In this document: positions 27,036-36,026 of the stretch, piece by piece | Layout of the letters: each line of letters begins with the position of its first letter | Numbering within the stretch: position 1 is the first letter of the stretch | DNA from: Klugiella xanthotipulae | GTDB taxonomy: Bacteria > Actinomycetota > Actinomycetes > Actinomycetales > Microbacteriaceae | Length of the DNA stretch: 64,000 nucleotides | Assembly: GCF_006716695.1 (NCBI RefSeq) | Contig: NZ_VFPN01000003.1 | Location: 248,001-312,000 of the forward strand | Direction of reading: 5' to 3' | The notes under the pieces: generated by a model | The model's input: only the letters and a program-made list of their open reading frames with translations | The model's database searches: none | Told to the model about the DNA's origin: nothing | Made by a program: the position numbers and the translations under genes

Positions 27036-28073
27036 GTGGCAGTAGCAAAGGCTAATAATCGAGGCAGGGCTAAAGCGGCTGCGGTGATCCCCCAGCTTTC
27101 CTGGAGCGAGGTGCGGCCAGCCGCTCTCGTTCTCGTCTCGGGGACCCAAGCATTTCTGGCAGATCGCGCCATCCGACTGTTCCGTGATATCCTGCGCGCC
27201 GAGGATCCCAGCATCGAGATCAGCGATATCAGCGCCGATTCCTACACCTCCGGCGAACTTATGACCCTCGCGAGCCCCTCTCTTTTTGGGGAACCACGCC
27301 TGATTCGAGTGTCGAGTGTTGAGAAGTGTAGTGACGCGTTTCTCGCCGATGCCCAGGCTTACCTGAGCCAAGTCGCCGATGATACCTACGTGGTGCTCCG
27401 GCACGGCGGTGGACAGCGAGGTAAAGCGCTTCTCGACGCAGTTCGCCGGGGGGAGGGCAACGGCATCGAGATTATCTGCGCTGAAATCACCAAAGACACA
27501 GAGCGTTATGCATTTGCGCAGGCGGAGTTTACACACGCGAGTGTTCGGGTAACTCCCGGCGCGCTCCGCTCACTCGTGACTGCCTTTGCCGATGATATCG
27601 GTGAGTTGGCCTCAGCCTGTGGGCAGCTCATTGCGGATGCCTCGGCGGAGGTCACCGAGGAAACGGTTGACCGCTACTACGGTGGCCGCGTCGAAACTAA
27701 TGCTTTTCGGGTTGCTGACTCTGCAATTGCGGGGCGGGCGGGTGAGGCTCTCGTCCTGTTGCGGCACGCACTCGGTACAGGAGCAGAACCCATCCCCCTC
27801 TTGGCCGCGTTTGCGAGCAAACTGCGTACGATGGGGCGTATCTATGGCGTGCGTGGTGGAGCGGGCCAGCTCGCCAGCGCCCACGGTATGGCACCCTGGC
27901 AGGTTGATCGAGCCCGCCGCGATATGGATGGATGGACCGAGCACGGTCTTGCGGTGTGTATCCAGGCCGTTGCGGATACGGATGCCCAGCTCAAGGGTGC
28001 CGGACGCGACCCGGTTTACGCTCTTGAGAAGATGGTTCTCCTGGTCGCGCGTAAGGGGCGAGCAGCGGCGTAA
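27036..28073 (+). CDS. holA: DNA polymerase III delta subunit
   Basis: A 345-residue delta subunit of the clamp loader. Recognisable stretches are PAALVLVSGTQAFLADRAI at the N-terminus, the LFGEPRLIRVSS strand with its following helix, TEETVDRYYGGRVETNAFRVADSA and the C-terminal helical collar with DAQLKGAGRDPVYALEKMVL. Delta opens the beta clamp. It follows comEC by 18 bp, as in many bacteria, and converges on rpsT, with which it shares a terminator. The GTG at 27036 is preceded by a -10-like box. Confidence 0.93.
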   Translation: MAVAKANNRGRAKAAAVIPQLSWSEVRPAALVLVSGTQAFLADRAIRLFRDILRAEDPSIEISDISADSYTSGELMTLASPSLFGEPRLIRVSSVEKCSDAFLADAQAYLSQVADDTYVVLRHGGGQRGKALLDAVRRGEGNGIEIICAEITKDTERYAFAQAEFTHASVRVTPGALRSLVTAFADDIGELASACGQLIADASAEVTEETVDRYYGGRVETNAFRVADSAIAGRAGEALVLLRHALGTGAEPIPLLAAFASKLRTMGRIYGVRGGAGQLASAHGMAPWQVDRARRDMDGWTEHGLAVCIQAVADTDAQLKGAGRDPVYALEKMVLLVARKGRAAA

Positions 28074-28088
28074 CGCCAGAAGAATCAC

Positions 28089-28118
28089 AAAAAAGCCCCG
28101 CCGAAGCGGGGCATTTTT
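28089..28118. terminator. Bidirectional intrinsic terminator between holA and rpsT
   Basis: GCCCCGC (28095-28101), loop CGAA, GCGGGGC (28106-28112), flanked by six A on the left and five T on the right. It works as a classic terminator for holA on the plus strand and for rpsT on the minus strand. Confidence 0.92.
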
Positions 28119-28153
28119 GTCAGTGCTAGCCACAAACTTTATGACTGCTGATG

Positions 28154-28414
28154 TTACAGGGCAGCAACTTTCTTGGCCAGGGCCGACTTACGGTTAGCGG
28201 CCTGATTCTGGTGGATAACGCCCTTGCTCGTTGCCTTGTCGAGCTTCTTCGCTGCGAGGGCGAGAGCGCTGGTGGCTTTGTCCTTATCGCCAGTGGCGAT
28301 AGCCTCGCGAGTGGCCCGGACGACTGTCTTGAGCTCACTCTTGACCGCCTTGTTGCGGTCCTGGGCCTTCTTGTTGGTGCCAATGCGCTTGATCTGCGAC
28401 TTAATATTTGCCAC
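28154..28414 (-). CDS. rpsT: 30S ribosomal protein S20
   Basis: An 86-residue S20 starting [20 protein letters not shown], a lysine-rich helical protein that binds 16S rRNA. I chose the GTG start at 28412-28414 because S20 begins exactly here; the longer in-frame extension upstream has no family support. The ribosome site is weak. The gene converges on holA and ends at the shared bidirectional terminator. Confidence 0.95.
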   Translation of the reverse strand: MANIKSQIKRIGTNKKAQDRNKAVKSELKTVVRATREAIATGDKDKATSALALAAKKLDKATSKGVIHQNQAANRKSALAKKVAAL

Positions 28415-28609
28415 GTTAGGTATGTCTTTCGTTTGATGTCTAATAATGGATCCGCCGAGTGTGAGAGGCACTCACCGGTTTCGTGCGGATACACCCACAC
28501 GCAAGCCAACAACCGACACTACCAGTTTCTTCTTCGAGATTCCAGCGCAAACACGCCGATAGTGACCGCACCGAAGGGTGTCTGGGGGCGTCCGGTCGAT
28601 AATGGGGGG

Positions 28610-29051
28610 ATGACACGCGAAGCCTTACCACAGACACCTTCTTCTGCCGGAGCGGCGTTGAGAGATTCCGCGCGCTGCCCGTGCCTGAGCGGCGAAAAAT
28701 ACGGCTTCTGTTGTGGTCCGCTGCACAACGGTTCCGAAACCCCGGTAACGGCCGTCAGGCTCATGCGTTCCCGCTTCAGCGCCTACGCGGTGGGCAATGC
28801 TCGATATCTCCTGAGTACATGGCACCCGGAGACGCGACCGGCTGAGCTGGAACTGGATGCCAACATGAGCTGGTATCGCCTCGATATCGTGGCTGTCGAG
28901 CGGGGCGGTATGCTCGATACGCGGGGCATGGTCGAATTTCGCGCATACTTTCGTGGTATTCCGGGTTCTAGCGGGCGGGGCGAACAGCACAGAGGTGAGC
29001 GCATTTGTCCGGGAGCGGGGGCACTGGCTGTACCTGAACGCCGCAACTTAG
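28610..29051 (+). pseudogene. YchJ-like SEC-C protein with a frameshift
   Basis: ATG at 28610 opens a frame with the SEC-C zinc motif near the N-terminus (CPCLSGEKYGFCCGPLH), then the YchJ-type LMRSRFSAYAVGNARYLLSTWHP and MVEFRAYFR. After about 28970 the frame loses similarity, but the +1 frame continues with STEVSAFVRERGHWLYLN, the expected YchJ end, and stops at 29049-29051. One extra base in the G-rich tract around 28970-28983 (GGGCGGGG) would explain this. An intact protein would have about 147 residues. The unshifted frame runs on to 29116 as nonsense. It may be a real pseudogene or a sequencing error in a homopolymer. A GATAAT box lies 6 nt before the ATG. Confidence 0.8.
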
Positions 29052-29143
29052 CCGAATCTCGACGTCCACTCTGGCGGGTGAGCCCGACGCGTGGGCATAT
29101 GAGCTTTAGCGCTTAATCTCCCGATGTGGGACAATTATCGGCG

Positions 29144-30994
29144 ATGTCTCCACGATCTGATAACCCACCGATTCCCGCCGCAACCGATCCGGCGGTTATT
29201 CGTAACTTCTGCATCATTGCGCATATCGACCACGGCAAGTCCACGCTAGCTGATCGGATGTTGCAGACAACCGGTGTGGTGAGTGACCGCGATATGCGCG
29301 CCCAATATCTTGATCGGATGGATATTGAGCGTGAGCGCGGTATCACGATTAAGAGTCAGGCCGTGCGGATGCCCTGGAGCGTGGCTGGCACCGATTACTG
29401 CCTGAACATGATTGACACTCCAGGCCACGTGGATTTCACCTACGAGGTGTCCCGGTCGCTTGCGGCGTGTGAGGGCGCACTGCTTCTGGTGGATGCGGCG
29501 CAGGGTATCGAGGCTCAGACACTCGCCAACCTTTACCTGGCCATGGAGAATGACCTAGCCATCATCCCGGTGCTCAATAAGATTGATCTACCGGCCGCCG
29601 ACCCCGATAAGTATGCACAGGAACTCGCCAACCTCATCGGCGGCTCGCCCGAGGATGTGCTCCGGGTGTCCGGCAAGACTGGAGTTGGTGTTGAGGCGCT
29701 TCTCAACCGCGTGACCGAGTTGGTTCCCCCGCCCGTCGGGGATCCCAACGCTCCGGCTCGCGCCATGATCTTTGATTCGGTGTATGACGCCTATCGAGGC
29801 GTTGTGACCTACGTGCGGATGATCGACGGTAGTCTCTCGCCCCGCGAGAAGATTCAGATGATGTCAACTCGCGCCGTGCATGAGCTACTGGAGATTGGTG
29901 TCAGCTCACCCGAGCCCCGCCCGTCACAGGGCCTTTCGGTGGGTGAGGTCGGCTATCTTATTACGGGCGTCAAGGACGTTCGCCAGTCCAAGGTGGGCGA
30001 CACCGTCACGACGAGCAACAAGCCCGCCACCGAGGCGCTACCCGGCTACACTGATCCGAAGCCCATGGTGTTTTCGGGTCTGTACCCGATTGATGGCAGC
30101 GACTATCCGATCCTGCGCGAGGCGCTTGACAAGCTTAAACTGTCGGATGCTGCACTTAACTACGAGCCGGAAACCTCGGTTGCCCTGGGCTTCGGGTTCC
30201 GCGTGGGCTTCCTCGGCCTGCTGCATCTGGAGATCATCACCGAGCGTCTGCGACGCGAGTTTGATCTCGACCTGATTGCCACCGCGCCGTCCGTGATCTA
30301 TGAGGTTATGACCGACGATAAAAAGGTCGCGATCGTGACAAACCCGAGCGAGTTTCCCGGCGGAAAGATCGCGAGTGTACGTGAGCCCGTTGTCAAGGCG
30401 GCCGTCCTGGCCCCGAAGGACTACGTGGGTACGATCATGGAGCTCTGTCAGAGCCGCCGCGGCAATCTGCTGGGCATGGAATACCTGGGTGAGGATCGTG
30501 TGGAGTTGCGCTATAGCATCCCTCTCGGTGAGATCGTTTTTGACTTTTTTGACCACCTGAAAAGCCGCACTCAGGGCTATGCGAGTCTCGACTACGAGCC
30601 CATGGGGGACCAGGAAGCCGACCTGGTCAAGGTGGACATTCTGCTCCAGGGCGAGCAAGTGGACGCGTTCAGCGCCATTGTTCACCGTGATAAGGCATAC
30701 GCCTACGGTGTGCTGATGACCGAGCGCCTGAAGAATCTCATTCCCCGCCAGCAGTTTGAGGTGCCGATTCAGGCTGCTATTGGTGCCCGAATCATCGCTC
30801 GCGAGAGTATCCGGGCTATCCGTAAGGACGTGTTGGCGAAATGTTATGGCGGGGATATCTCCCGTAAGCGTAAGCTGCTCGAAAAGCAGAAAGAGGGCAA
30901 GAAGCGGATGAAAATGGTGGGGCGCGTGGAGGTTCCCCAGGAAGCCTTCATTGCCGCCCTCTCGGGGGACACTGAATCGAAAGAGAAAAAATGA
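29144..30994 (+). CDS. lepA: Elongation factor 4 (LepA)
   Basis: A translational GTPase of about 616 residues with [14 protein letters not shown] (P-loop), the switch-1 threonine in [21 protein letters not shown] and [10 protein letters not shown], followed by domain II, an EF-G-like domain V and the LepA-specific C-terminal domain ([24 protein letters not shown]). EF4 acts on ribosomes in back-translocation or assembly under stress. I prefer the ATG at 29144 (MSPRSDNP); a GTG at 29126 in the same frame would add six residues. An AATTAT block precedes the ATG. The stop overlaps the next gene as ATGA. Confidence 0.95.
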   Translation: MSPRSDNPPIPAATDPAVIRNFCIIAHIDHGKSTLADRMLQTTGVVSDRDMRAQYLDRMDIERERGITIKSQAVRMPWSVAGTDYCLNMIDTPGHVDFTYEVSRSLAACEGALLLVDAAQGIEAQTLANLYLAMENDLAIIPVLNKIDLPAADPDKYAQELANLIGGSPEDVLRVSGKTGVGVEALLNRVTELVPPPVGDPNAPARAMIFDSVYDAYRGVVTYVRMIDGSLSPREKIQMMSTRAVHELLEIGVSSPEPRPSQGLSVGEVGYLITGVKDVRQSKVGDTVTTSNKPATEALPGYTDPKPMVFSGLYPIDGSDYPILREALDKLKLSDAALNYEPETSVALGFGFRVGFLGLLHLEIITERLRREFDLDLIATAPSVIYEVMTDDKKVAIVTNPSEFPGGKIASVREPVVKAAVLAPKDYVGTIMELCQSRRGNLLGMEYLGEDRVELRYSIPLGEIVFDFFDHLKSRTQGYASLDYEPMGDQEADLVKVDILLQGEQVDAFSAIVHRDKAYAYGVLMTERLKNLIPRQQFEVPIQAAIGARIIARESIRAIRKDVLAKCYGGDISRKRKLLEKQKEGKKRMKMVGRVEVPQEAFIAALSGDTESKEKK

Positions 30995-31674
30995 TGACTC
31001 GCCGATCGACACACGACGAGCTGCCCATCAGCTACGGTGCGATCGGTGCGACTCGTGAGGCTACGCTGATGAAGTACCCTCCGGTCGGATCCACGCCCAG
31101 CGAGGACGCTGTCAAACTGGGCAGCGGTCACGAGCGATTCCGTATTGCAAGTTCTCACCTCATGACGTGGGGTGCCCAGCGAGGTGCCGGGTTTGAGGTG
31201 CGTGATGTGCGGGCAGGAACCGGGAACCACTATCGGGGGGTCCGGTTTGACGAGGATGGTCACCCTCTTGTAGTGCCCAAGCGTGACGAGCAGTTGTTCT
31301 CTGCGGAGGGCATCCCCTACATCACCCCGGGCATTGAGGCGACTCTTGCGCCGCACAAGTCTCTTGGCGGTGACCCTCGCGAGGTCCGCGTGATTTATGT
31401 AGTGGAAGAGCCGCTACGCATCGGATTCGCCTACGGTACCGTTGACGAGAATGGCCCGGTGGGCGAGGAACTGTACCTCGTGGAACAGCGCGAGGATGAC
31501 ACCGTCTGGGCTGTATTCCGTGGGTTCCACGAGGTGGTCCAGCCGCTGTGGAAAGCGCCCTTGCGCACGGCTGCCATCCGTGCTGCCCAGGAGCGTGCGC
31601 GCCAGCAGTTACGGGCGCTGCGCCCCACTCAGGCGATTGGGGCCACTGCTATTCCACGTAGCGACGAGCAATAA
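30991..31674 (+). CDS. DUF1990 family protein
   Basis: A 227-residue protein with the DUF1990 core: [20 protein letters not shown] near the N-terminus, [20 protein letters not shown], and the C-terminal [19 protein letters not shown] with [13 protein letters not shown]. The family has no established function. It overlaps lepA by 4 bp and is followed 4 bp later by hemW, so the three are one transcript. A second ATG directly at 30994 is an equivalent start. Confidence 0.85.
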   Translation: MMTRRSTHDELPISYGAIGATREATLMKYPPVGSTPSEDAVKLGSGHERFRIASSHLMTWGAQRGAGFEVRDVRAGTGNHYRGVRFDEDGHPLVVPKRDEQLFSAEGIPYITPGIEATLAPHKSLGGDPREVRVIYVVEEPLRIGFAYGTVDENGPVGEELYLVEQREDDTVWAVFRGFHEVVQPLWKAPLRTAAIRAAQERARQQLRALRPTQAIGATAIPRSDEQ

Positions 31675-31678
31675 CAGG

Positions 31679-32914
31679 ATGCCCTCTGTTCTTCCCGATG
31701 GTATCCCCGCGCCCTCGGATGGGGTTCTTCCGGTTAGCGCCCGAGTGGGTGCTCACACGCGCAACTTTGGGGTGTACGTCCACATTCCGTTTTGTCGGGT
31801 GCGCTGCGGTTATTGCGATTTTAATACTTATACCGCCGAGGAACTGCGGGGGGCCGCACGGAGCGATTTTGTGTCGCTGGCCGAGGGTGAGCTCAGCTTC
31901 GCCCAGCGGGCGTTGGCTGCCTCGGGTATTCCGGAGCGTTCCGTGAACACTGTCTTCTTCGGAGGTGGAACGCCGACTCTCCTGCCTGCCGAGGACCTGG
32001 TGCGTATCCTCGATACAATTCGTGACCAGTGGGGGATGATACCCGGGGCAGAGATTACCACGGAGGCGAACCCCGACTCTGTTGATCGAGATTACCTGCA
32101 GCAGTTGTACGACGGAGGTTTTACGCGTGTGAGTTTTGGGATGCAATCGGCGGTGCCTCATGTACTCGCGACGCTCGACCGCACCCACAACCCGGAGCGG
32201 GTACCTCTCGTGGTGCAGTGGGCTCGCGAGGTGGGTTTGGGTGTAAGTCTCGACCTCATCTACGGTACCCCGGGGGAGTCATTGGGCGATTGGCATACTT
32301 CGGTGCTGGCTGCCCTTGCCTGCCAACCGGACCACATCTCGGCCTACGCGCTCATTGTCGAGGAGGGTACCAAGCTGGCGGGCCAGATTCGTCGGGGGGT
32401 GTATCCCGAGCCCGACGATGACCTGCACGCCGACATGTATGAGCTGGTCGATAGGCTTCTGGGCGACGCTGGGTTCGAGTGGTACGAGATCAGTAATTGG
32501 GCACAGACCCTGACTGATCGGTCGCGACACAATCTGTCCTACTGGACTGGCGAGGATTGGTGGGGGGTCGGTCCTGGGGCGCACAGCCATGTGGGCGGAG
32601 TACGTTGGTGGAACGTTAAACACCCCTCGCCCTATGCCGATCGGATCAACGCTGGGATATCGCCCGCGGCCGCCCGAGAGATTCTTGATGAGGAAACCCG
32701 GCGGGTTGAGAGCGTGCTGTTGCGTTTGCGATTAGCGGAGGGTCTGCCCACCACACAGCTCACGAGTGAGGGGCGTCTCGCGGTTGCCGGGCTCATTGCC
32801 GATGGCCTGCTTGATCCCGGCAGCGCGCTGCGGGGTGAGGTCGTTCCGACGCTCCGTGGCAGGCTACTCGCGGATACTGTGGTGCACCGACTGCTGGCCG
32901 AGACTGCGGACTAA
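31679..32914 (+). CDS. hemW: Radical SAM heme chaperone HemW
   Basis: A 411-residue radical SAM protein. The 4Fe-4S cysteines are in YVHIPFCRVRCGYCDFNTY (CxxxCxxC), followed by FFGGGTPTLL. The stretch RHNLSYWTGEDWWGVGPGAH is the HemW signature. HemW proteins were long annotated as oxygen-independent coproporphyrinogen oxidase, but they bind heme and act as heme chaperones. I chose ATG 31679, preceded by AACAGG, because the frame upstream of it is antisense-like within the DUF1990 gene. The next gene, hrcA, has its own CIRCE-controlled promoter. Confidence 0.92.
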   Translation: MPSVLPDGIPAPSDGVLPVSARVGAHTRNFGVYVHIPFCRVRCGYCDFNTYTAEELRGAARSDFVSLAEGELSFAQRALAASGIPERSVNTVFFGGGTPTLLPAEDLVRILDTIRDQWGMIPGAEITTEANPDSVDRDYLQQLYDGGFTRVSFGMQSAVPHVLATLDRTHNPERVPLVVQWAREVGLGVSLDLIYGTPGESLGDWHTSVLAALACQPDHISAYALIVEEGTKLAGQIRRGVYPEPDDDLHADMYELVDRLLGDAGFEWYEISNWAQTLTDRSRHNLSYWTGEDWWGVGPGAHSHVGGVRWWNVKHPSPYADRINAGISPAAAREILDEETRRVESVLLRLRLAEGLPTTQLTSEGRLAVAGLIADGLLDPGSALRGEVVPTLRGRLLADTVVHRLLAETAD

Positions 32915-32959
32915 CACCGGTCGGGGATGAATGTACGCGGTATCCGGCTCAATTAGGGG

Positions 32960-32993
32960 TAGAATTGGCACTCGGACTTAACGAGTGCCAATT
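32960..32993 (+). promoter_or_regulatory. CIRCE operator and -10 element of hrcA-dnaJ
   Basis: TTGGCACTC (32965-32973), a 9-nt spacer and GAGTGCCAA (32983-32991) form a perfect CIRCE inverted repeat; the symmetry extends to AATT on the outside. A TAGAAT -10 (32960-32965) overlaps its left edge, so HrcA bound here would block the promoter. It lies 30 bp before the hrcA ATG. Confidence 0.95.
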
Positions 32994-33022
32994 GGTGCGG
33001 TCGCTGATTCACGGGAGGTGTC

Positions 33023-34066
33023 ATGGTTTCAGAGCGAGGGCTTGAAGTTCTGCGTGCCATCGTGACCGACTACGTTGAGTCGCGTGAGCCTGTGGGCTCC
33101 AAATCAATTGTTGATCGGCACTCCTTTGGGGTGTCGGCCGCGACGATCCGTAACGATATGGCCCAGCTTGAAGATGAAGAGTTGATCGTGGCCCCGCACA
33201 CCTCTTCCGGGAGAATTCCCACCGACAAGGGGTACCGCGTATTTGTGGATCGGCTTGCTGATCGCCGCCCACTTTCCTCCGCGCAGCGCCACGCTATTGA
33301 GCACTTTCTCGCCGAGTCCGCAGATTTAGATGACGTGTTGGCACGCACCGTCCGCCTCCTATCCCAGCTCACTAACCAGGTCGCCGTGGTGCAGTATCCT
33401 TCGCTTGCCAAGAACGTGGTGCGACATTTGGAACTCGTGGCCCTCTCCCCAGGCCGGGTGCTTTCGGTCCTTATTGCGGGTAACGGCGTGGTGGAACAGC
33501 GCACGATCGACCTCTCCTCGCTGGCCGCCGATCCCGTTGATGAGGCCTGGCTGCACGCTCTGCGTGATCGTGTTCTTACCACGATTGTAGGCAGTGATCT
33601 CGCGACCGCCAGTGCGACTGTTCGCGCGATGCGTGACGATACGGTACAATCCCAGGTTGATGTGCGAGAGCTGGCACTGCTCGATATCGTTGCCGGACAG
33701 ATCTCTGCCAACCGTAGCGACCGCATCGTCATGGCAGGTACCGCAAATCTGGTGCGCACTGAAAACGATTTCAATCGTAATCTTCCGCCCCTGCTAGATG
33801 CCATCGAGGAACAGGTTGTTTTGCTCAAGCTTTTTGGCGAATTGGAGCTCGATGGCTCAGGGATGGGGATCAGTATCGGCCGGGAAAACCGGGCGTTTGG
33901 CCTGGAGGAGACTTCGGTACTTTCGACGGGCTATGAGTCCTCTGCCAACTCCGTCTCACGGCTGGCTGTGCTCGGGCCAACCCGCATGGACTACGCGGGT
34001 AATATCGCGGCAGTGCGCGCCGTCGCACGATATCTGAGCCGCATGTTTGGCGAGGATATCCATTAA
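33023..34066 (+). CDS. hrcA: Heat-inducible transcription repressor HrcA
   Basis: A 347-residue HrcA with an N-terminal winged helix (residues 1 to about 75, SIVDRHSFGVSAATIRNDMAQLEDEELI and PHTSSGRIPTDKGYRVFVDRL) and the HrcA effector domain ending in VLGPTRMDYAGNIAAVRAV. It represses chaperone genes by binding CIRCE and is kept active by GroEL. Its own promoter carries a CIRCE box, so it is autoregulated. The ATG at 33023 follows GGGAGGTG. dnaJ follows 79 bp later and is probably in the same regulon. Confidence 0.96.
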   Translation: MVSERGLEVLRAIVTDYVESREPVGSKSIVDRHSFGVSAATIRNDMAQLEDEELIVAPHTSSGRIPTDKGYRVFVDRLADRRPLSSAQRHAIEHFLAESADLDDVLARTVRLLSQLTNQVAVVQYPSLAKNVVRHLELVALSPGRVLSVLIAGNGVVEQRTIDLSSLAADPVDEAWLHALRDRVLTTIVGSDLATASATVRAMRDDTVQSQVDVRELALLDIVAGQISANRSDRIVMAGTANLVRTENDFNRNLPPLLDAIEEQVVLLKLFGELELDGSGMGISIGRENRAFGLEETSVLSTGYESSANSVSRLAVLGPTRMDYAGNIAAVRAVARYLSRMFGEDIH

Positions 34067-34145
34067 CTTTCTATCACCCCCGGCTCGCCCGGGTGTGCAT
34101 AATTCGGACAGACTGTGATTAACCAGAGAAAAGGAGTAGCCCTCG

Positions 34146-35249
34146 GTGGCTGACCACTACGATGTTTTGGGTGTTTCGCGTGAGGCGACCCCTGATGAGA
34201 TCAAGAAGGCATACCGTAAGCTCGCCCGAGAGCTGCATCCCGATGTAAACCCCGATCCGGCGGCCGCCGAGAAGTTCAAGGACGTGACCCACGCCTACGA
34301 TGTGCTGAGCGATCCGCAGCAGCGCCAGCAGTATGATCTTGGTGGAGGGCCGGGCGGTGCGGGCGGTAACTTCACCGGGTTCGGCGACATTTTTGAGACG
34401 TTCTTTGGCGGCGGTTTCAGTGGTAATTCCGGCCCGCGTGAGCGGGCCGAACGCGGTCAGGACGCCCTCATTCGTGTTGACGTTGAGCTTGACGACATCG
34501 TTTTTGGCACCTCCCGCGAGGTCACAATTGATACTGCTGTGACGTGTGCGACCTGTTACGGCTCCTGCTGCCAACCGGGCACCTCACCCGCTACATGTGA
34601 CGTGTGCCATGGGCGGGGAGTTATCCAGCGGCAGGTGCGCTCGCTCTTCGGCAATGTTGTCACGAATCACCCCTGCGGCTCGTGCCAGGGGTATGGCACC
34701 ACGATTCCCCACCCCTGTCCCGATTGCGCCGGCAATGGACGCACGCGTGCGCAGCGCACCATTACGGTTGAGGTTCCCTCGGGTATCGACTCGGGGGCGC
34801 GTATGCAGCTGCGCGGCGGCGGTGAGGCCGGCCCTGCCGGGGGGCCCAATGGCGACCTGTTTATTGAGTTCCGTATTGCCCACCACGACATCTTTAGCCG
34901 CGATGGCGAGGACCTGCTCTGCACTCTTGAGGTAGCGATGACGGACGCCATTCTTGGCACCACAACGAGCATCCGTAGCCTAGATGGCGAGGTCCCCATC
35001 GACATCAAGGCGGGTAGCCAGAGCGCCGAGGTCATTACGGTCAAAGGCCGGGGGATCACCAAGATGCGAGGCAATACGCGCGGTGATCTCAAGATTGCCC
35101 TCCAAATTCTTACCCCCCAGCGCCTTAACCATAAGGAGAGGGAGCTGGTACGTCAGCTCGCTGAATCATCCCAACCGCCAGCCCCCGAGTTGGGGCACTT
35201 CCAACAGGGCATGTTCAGTAAATTGCGTGACCGTTTCTTCCGCGGATAG
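34146..35249 (+). CDS. dnaJ: Chaperone DnaJ
   Basis: A 367-residue DnaJ: J domain with the HPD motif ([11 protein letters not shown], about residues 28-38), a Gly/Phe region (about 70-110), the zinc domain and the substrate-binding C-terminal domains. Three zinc motifs read [16 protein letters not shown] and CPDCAGNG. The first reads CATCYGSC, so its last glycine is a cysteine, a variant I recall in other actinobacterial DnaJ2 proteins. DnaJ delivers substrates to DnaK. The GTG at 34146 follows AAAGGAG. Together with hrcA it is probably controlled by CIRCE. Confidence 0.95.
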   Translation: MADHYDVLGVSREATPDEIKKAYRKLARELHPDVNPDPAAAEKFKDVTHAYDVLSDPQQRQQYDLGGGPGGAGGNFTGFGDIFETFFGGGFSGNSGPRERAERGQDALIRVDVELDDIVFGTSREVTIDTAVTCATCYGSCCQPGTSPATCDVCHGRGVIQRQVRSLFGNVVTNHPCGSCQGYGTTIPHPCPDCAGNGRTRAQRTITVEVPSGIDSGARMQLRGGGEAGPAGGPNGDLFIEFRIAHHDIFSRDGEDLLCTLEVAMTDAILGTTTSIRSLDGEVPIDIKAGSQSAEVITVKGRGITKMRGNTRGDLKIALQILTPQRLNHKERELVRQLAESSQPPAPELGHFQQGMFSKLRDRFFRG

Positions 35250-35260
35250 CGGGCGCATTC

Positions 35261-36013
35261 GTGAGCAACCTCTATTTTGATGAGTCGCTTGCGGGCGATG
35301 ATCTGGCCCCCGGCGCGCTCGTGGTGCTGAGCGGTGACGAGGCTCGGCATGCCGTCACGGTGAGTCGGCTGCGTGTGGGGGAGAGCATCCTGGTGGGAAA
35401 CGGGGCAGGTGTCCGGGCCGAGTGCTCGGTGCGAACGGCCACCCCCAGGAGCCTAGAGCTGGTGGTCACCGCCGTTGAGACACGCCCCGTCGTGACGCCC
35501 GGTGTCGTGCTGGTACAGGCACTGGCTAAGGGCGATCGCGACGAGCGGGCGGTTGAGGCTGTGACCGAGATGGGTATTGACGCGGTAATCCCGTGGCAGG
35601 CCGAACGATCAGTGTCCCGCTGGACGAGTGACAAACTTCTGAAGGGGACTGCCCGCTGGTCAAAGGTCGCCCGGGAGGCGGCTAAGCAGTCGTTGCGTTT
35701 CCGCCTGCCAGTTGTGCGCCCACTCGTAGACATTACTGGACTAGTCGCTCTCGCGGCGAACAATCGGGTTCTTGTTCTTGACCCGGAGGCTGACCAGCGA
35801 CTATCTCGGCTTGGTATTGAGTGGCTTACCCCGCTGGTGGGTGGTGAGATCGTGATTGTGGTCGGACCTGAGGGCGGCCTGTCGCCACGGGAACTGGAGA
35901 TGTTAGCCTCAGCAGGTGCGGTGCGGGTGGCTCTCGGCGAGACCGTCCTGCGCACCTCGACGGCCGGTCCGGCCGCGCTGGCACTCGTGAACGCGGCGCT
36001 CAACCGCTGGTAG
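35261..36013 (+). CDS. rsmE: 16S rRNA (uracil-1498-N3)-methyltransferase RsmE
   Basis: A 250-residue SPOUT methyltransferase. The N-terminal PUA-like part is followed by the knot with IVIVVGPEGGLSPRELEML and LGETVLRTSTAGPAAL, which binds SAM. The family methylates U1498 of 16S rRNA. The start is GTG at 35261, 11 bp after dnaJ. The order dnaJ-rsmE-(HIT)-phoH-ybeY is common; here murE is inserted on the opposite strand and converges on rsmE with only 13 bp between the stops. Confidence 0.94.
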   Translation: MSNLYFDESLAGDDLAPGALVVLSGDEARHAVTVSRLRVGESILVGNGAGVRAECSVRTATPRSLELVVTAVETRPVVTPGVVLVQALAKGDRDERAVEAVTEMGIDAVIPWQAERSVSRWTSDKLLKGTARWSKVAREAAKQSLRFRLPVVRPLVDITGLVALAANNRVLVLDPEADQRLSRLGIEWLTPLVGGEIVIVVGPEGGLSPRELEMLASAGAVRVALGETVLRTSTAGPAALALVNAALNRW

Positions 36014-36026
36014 GTGATACTAGGTA

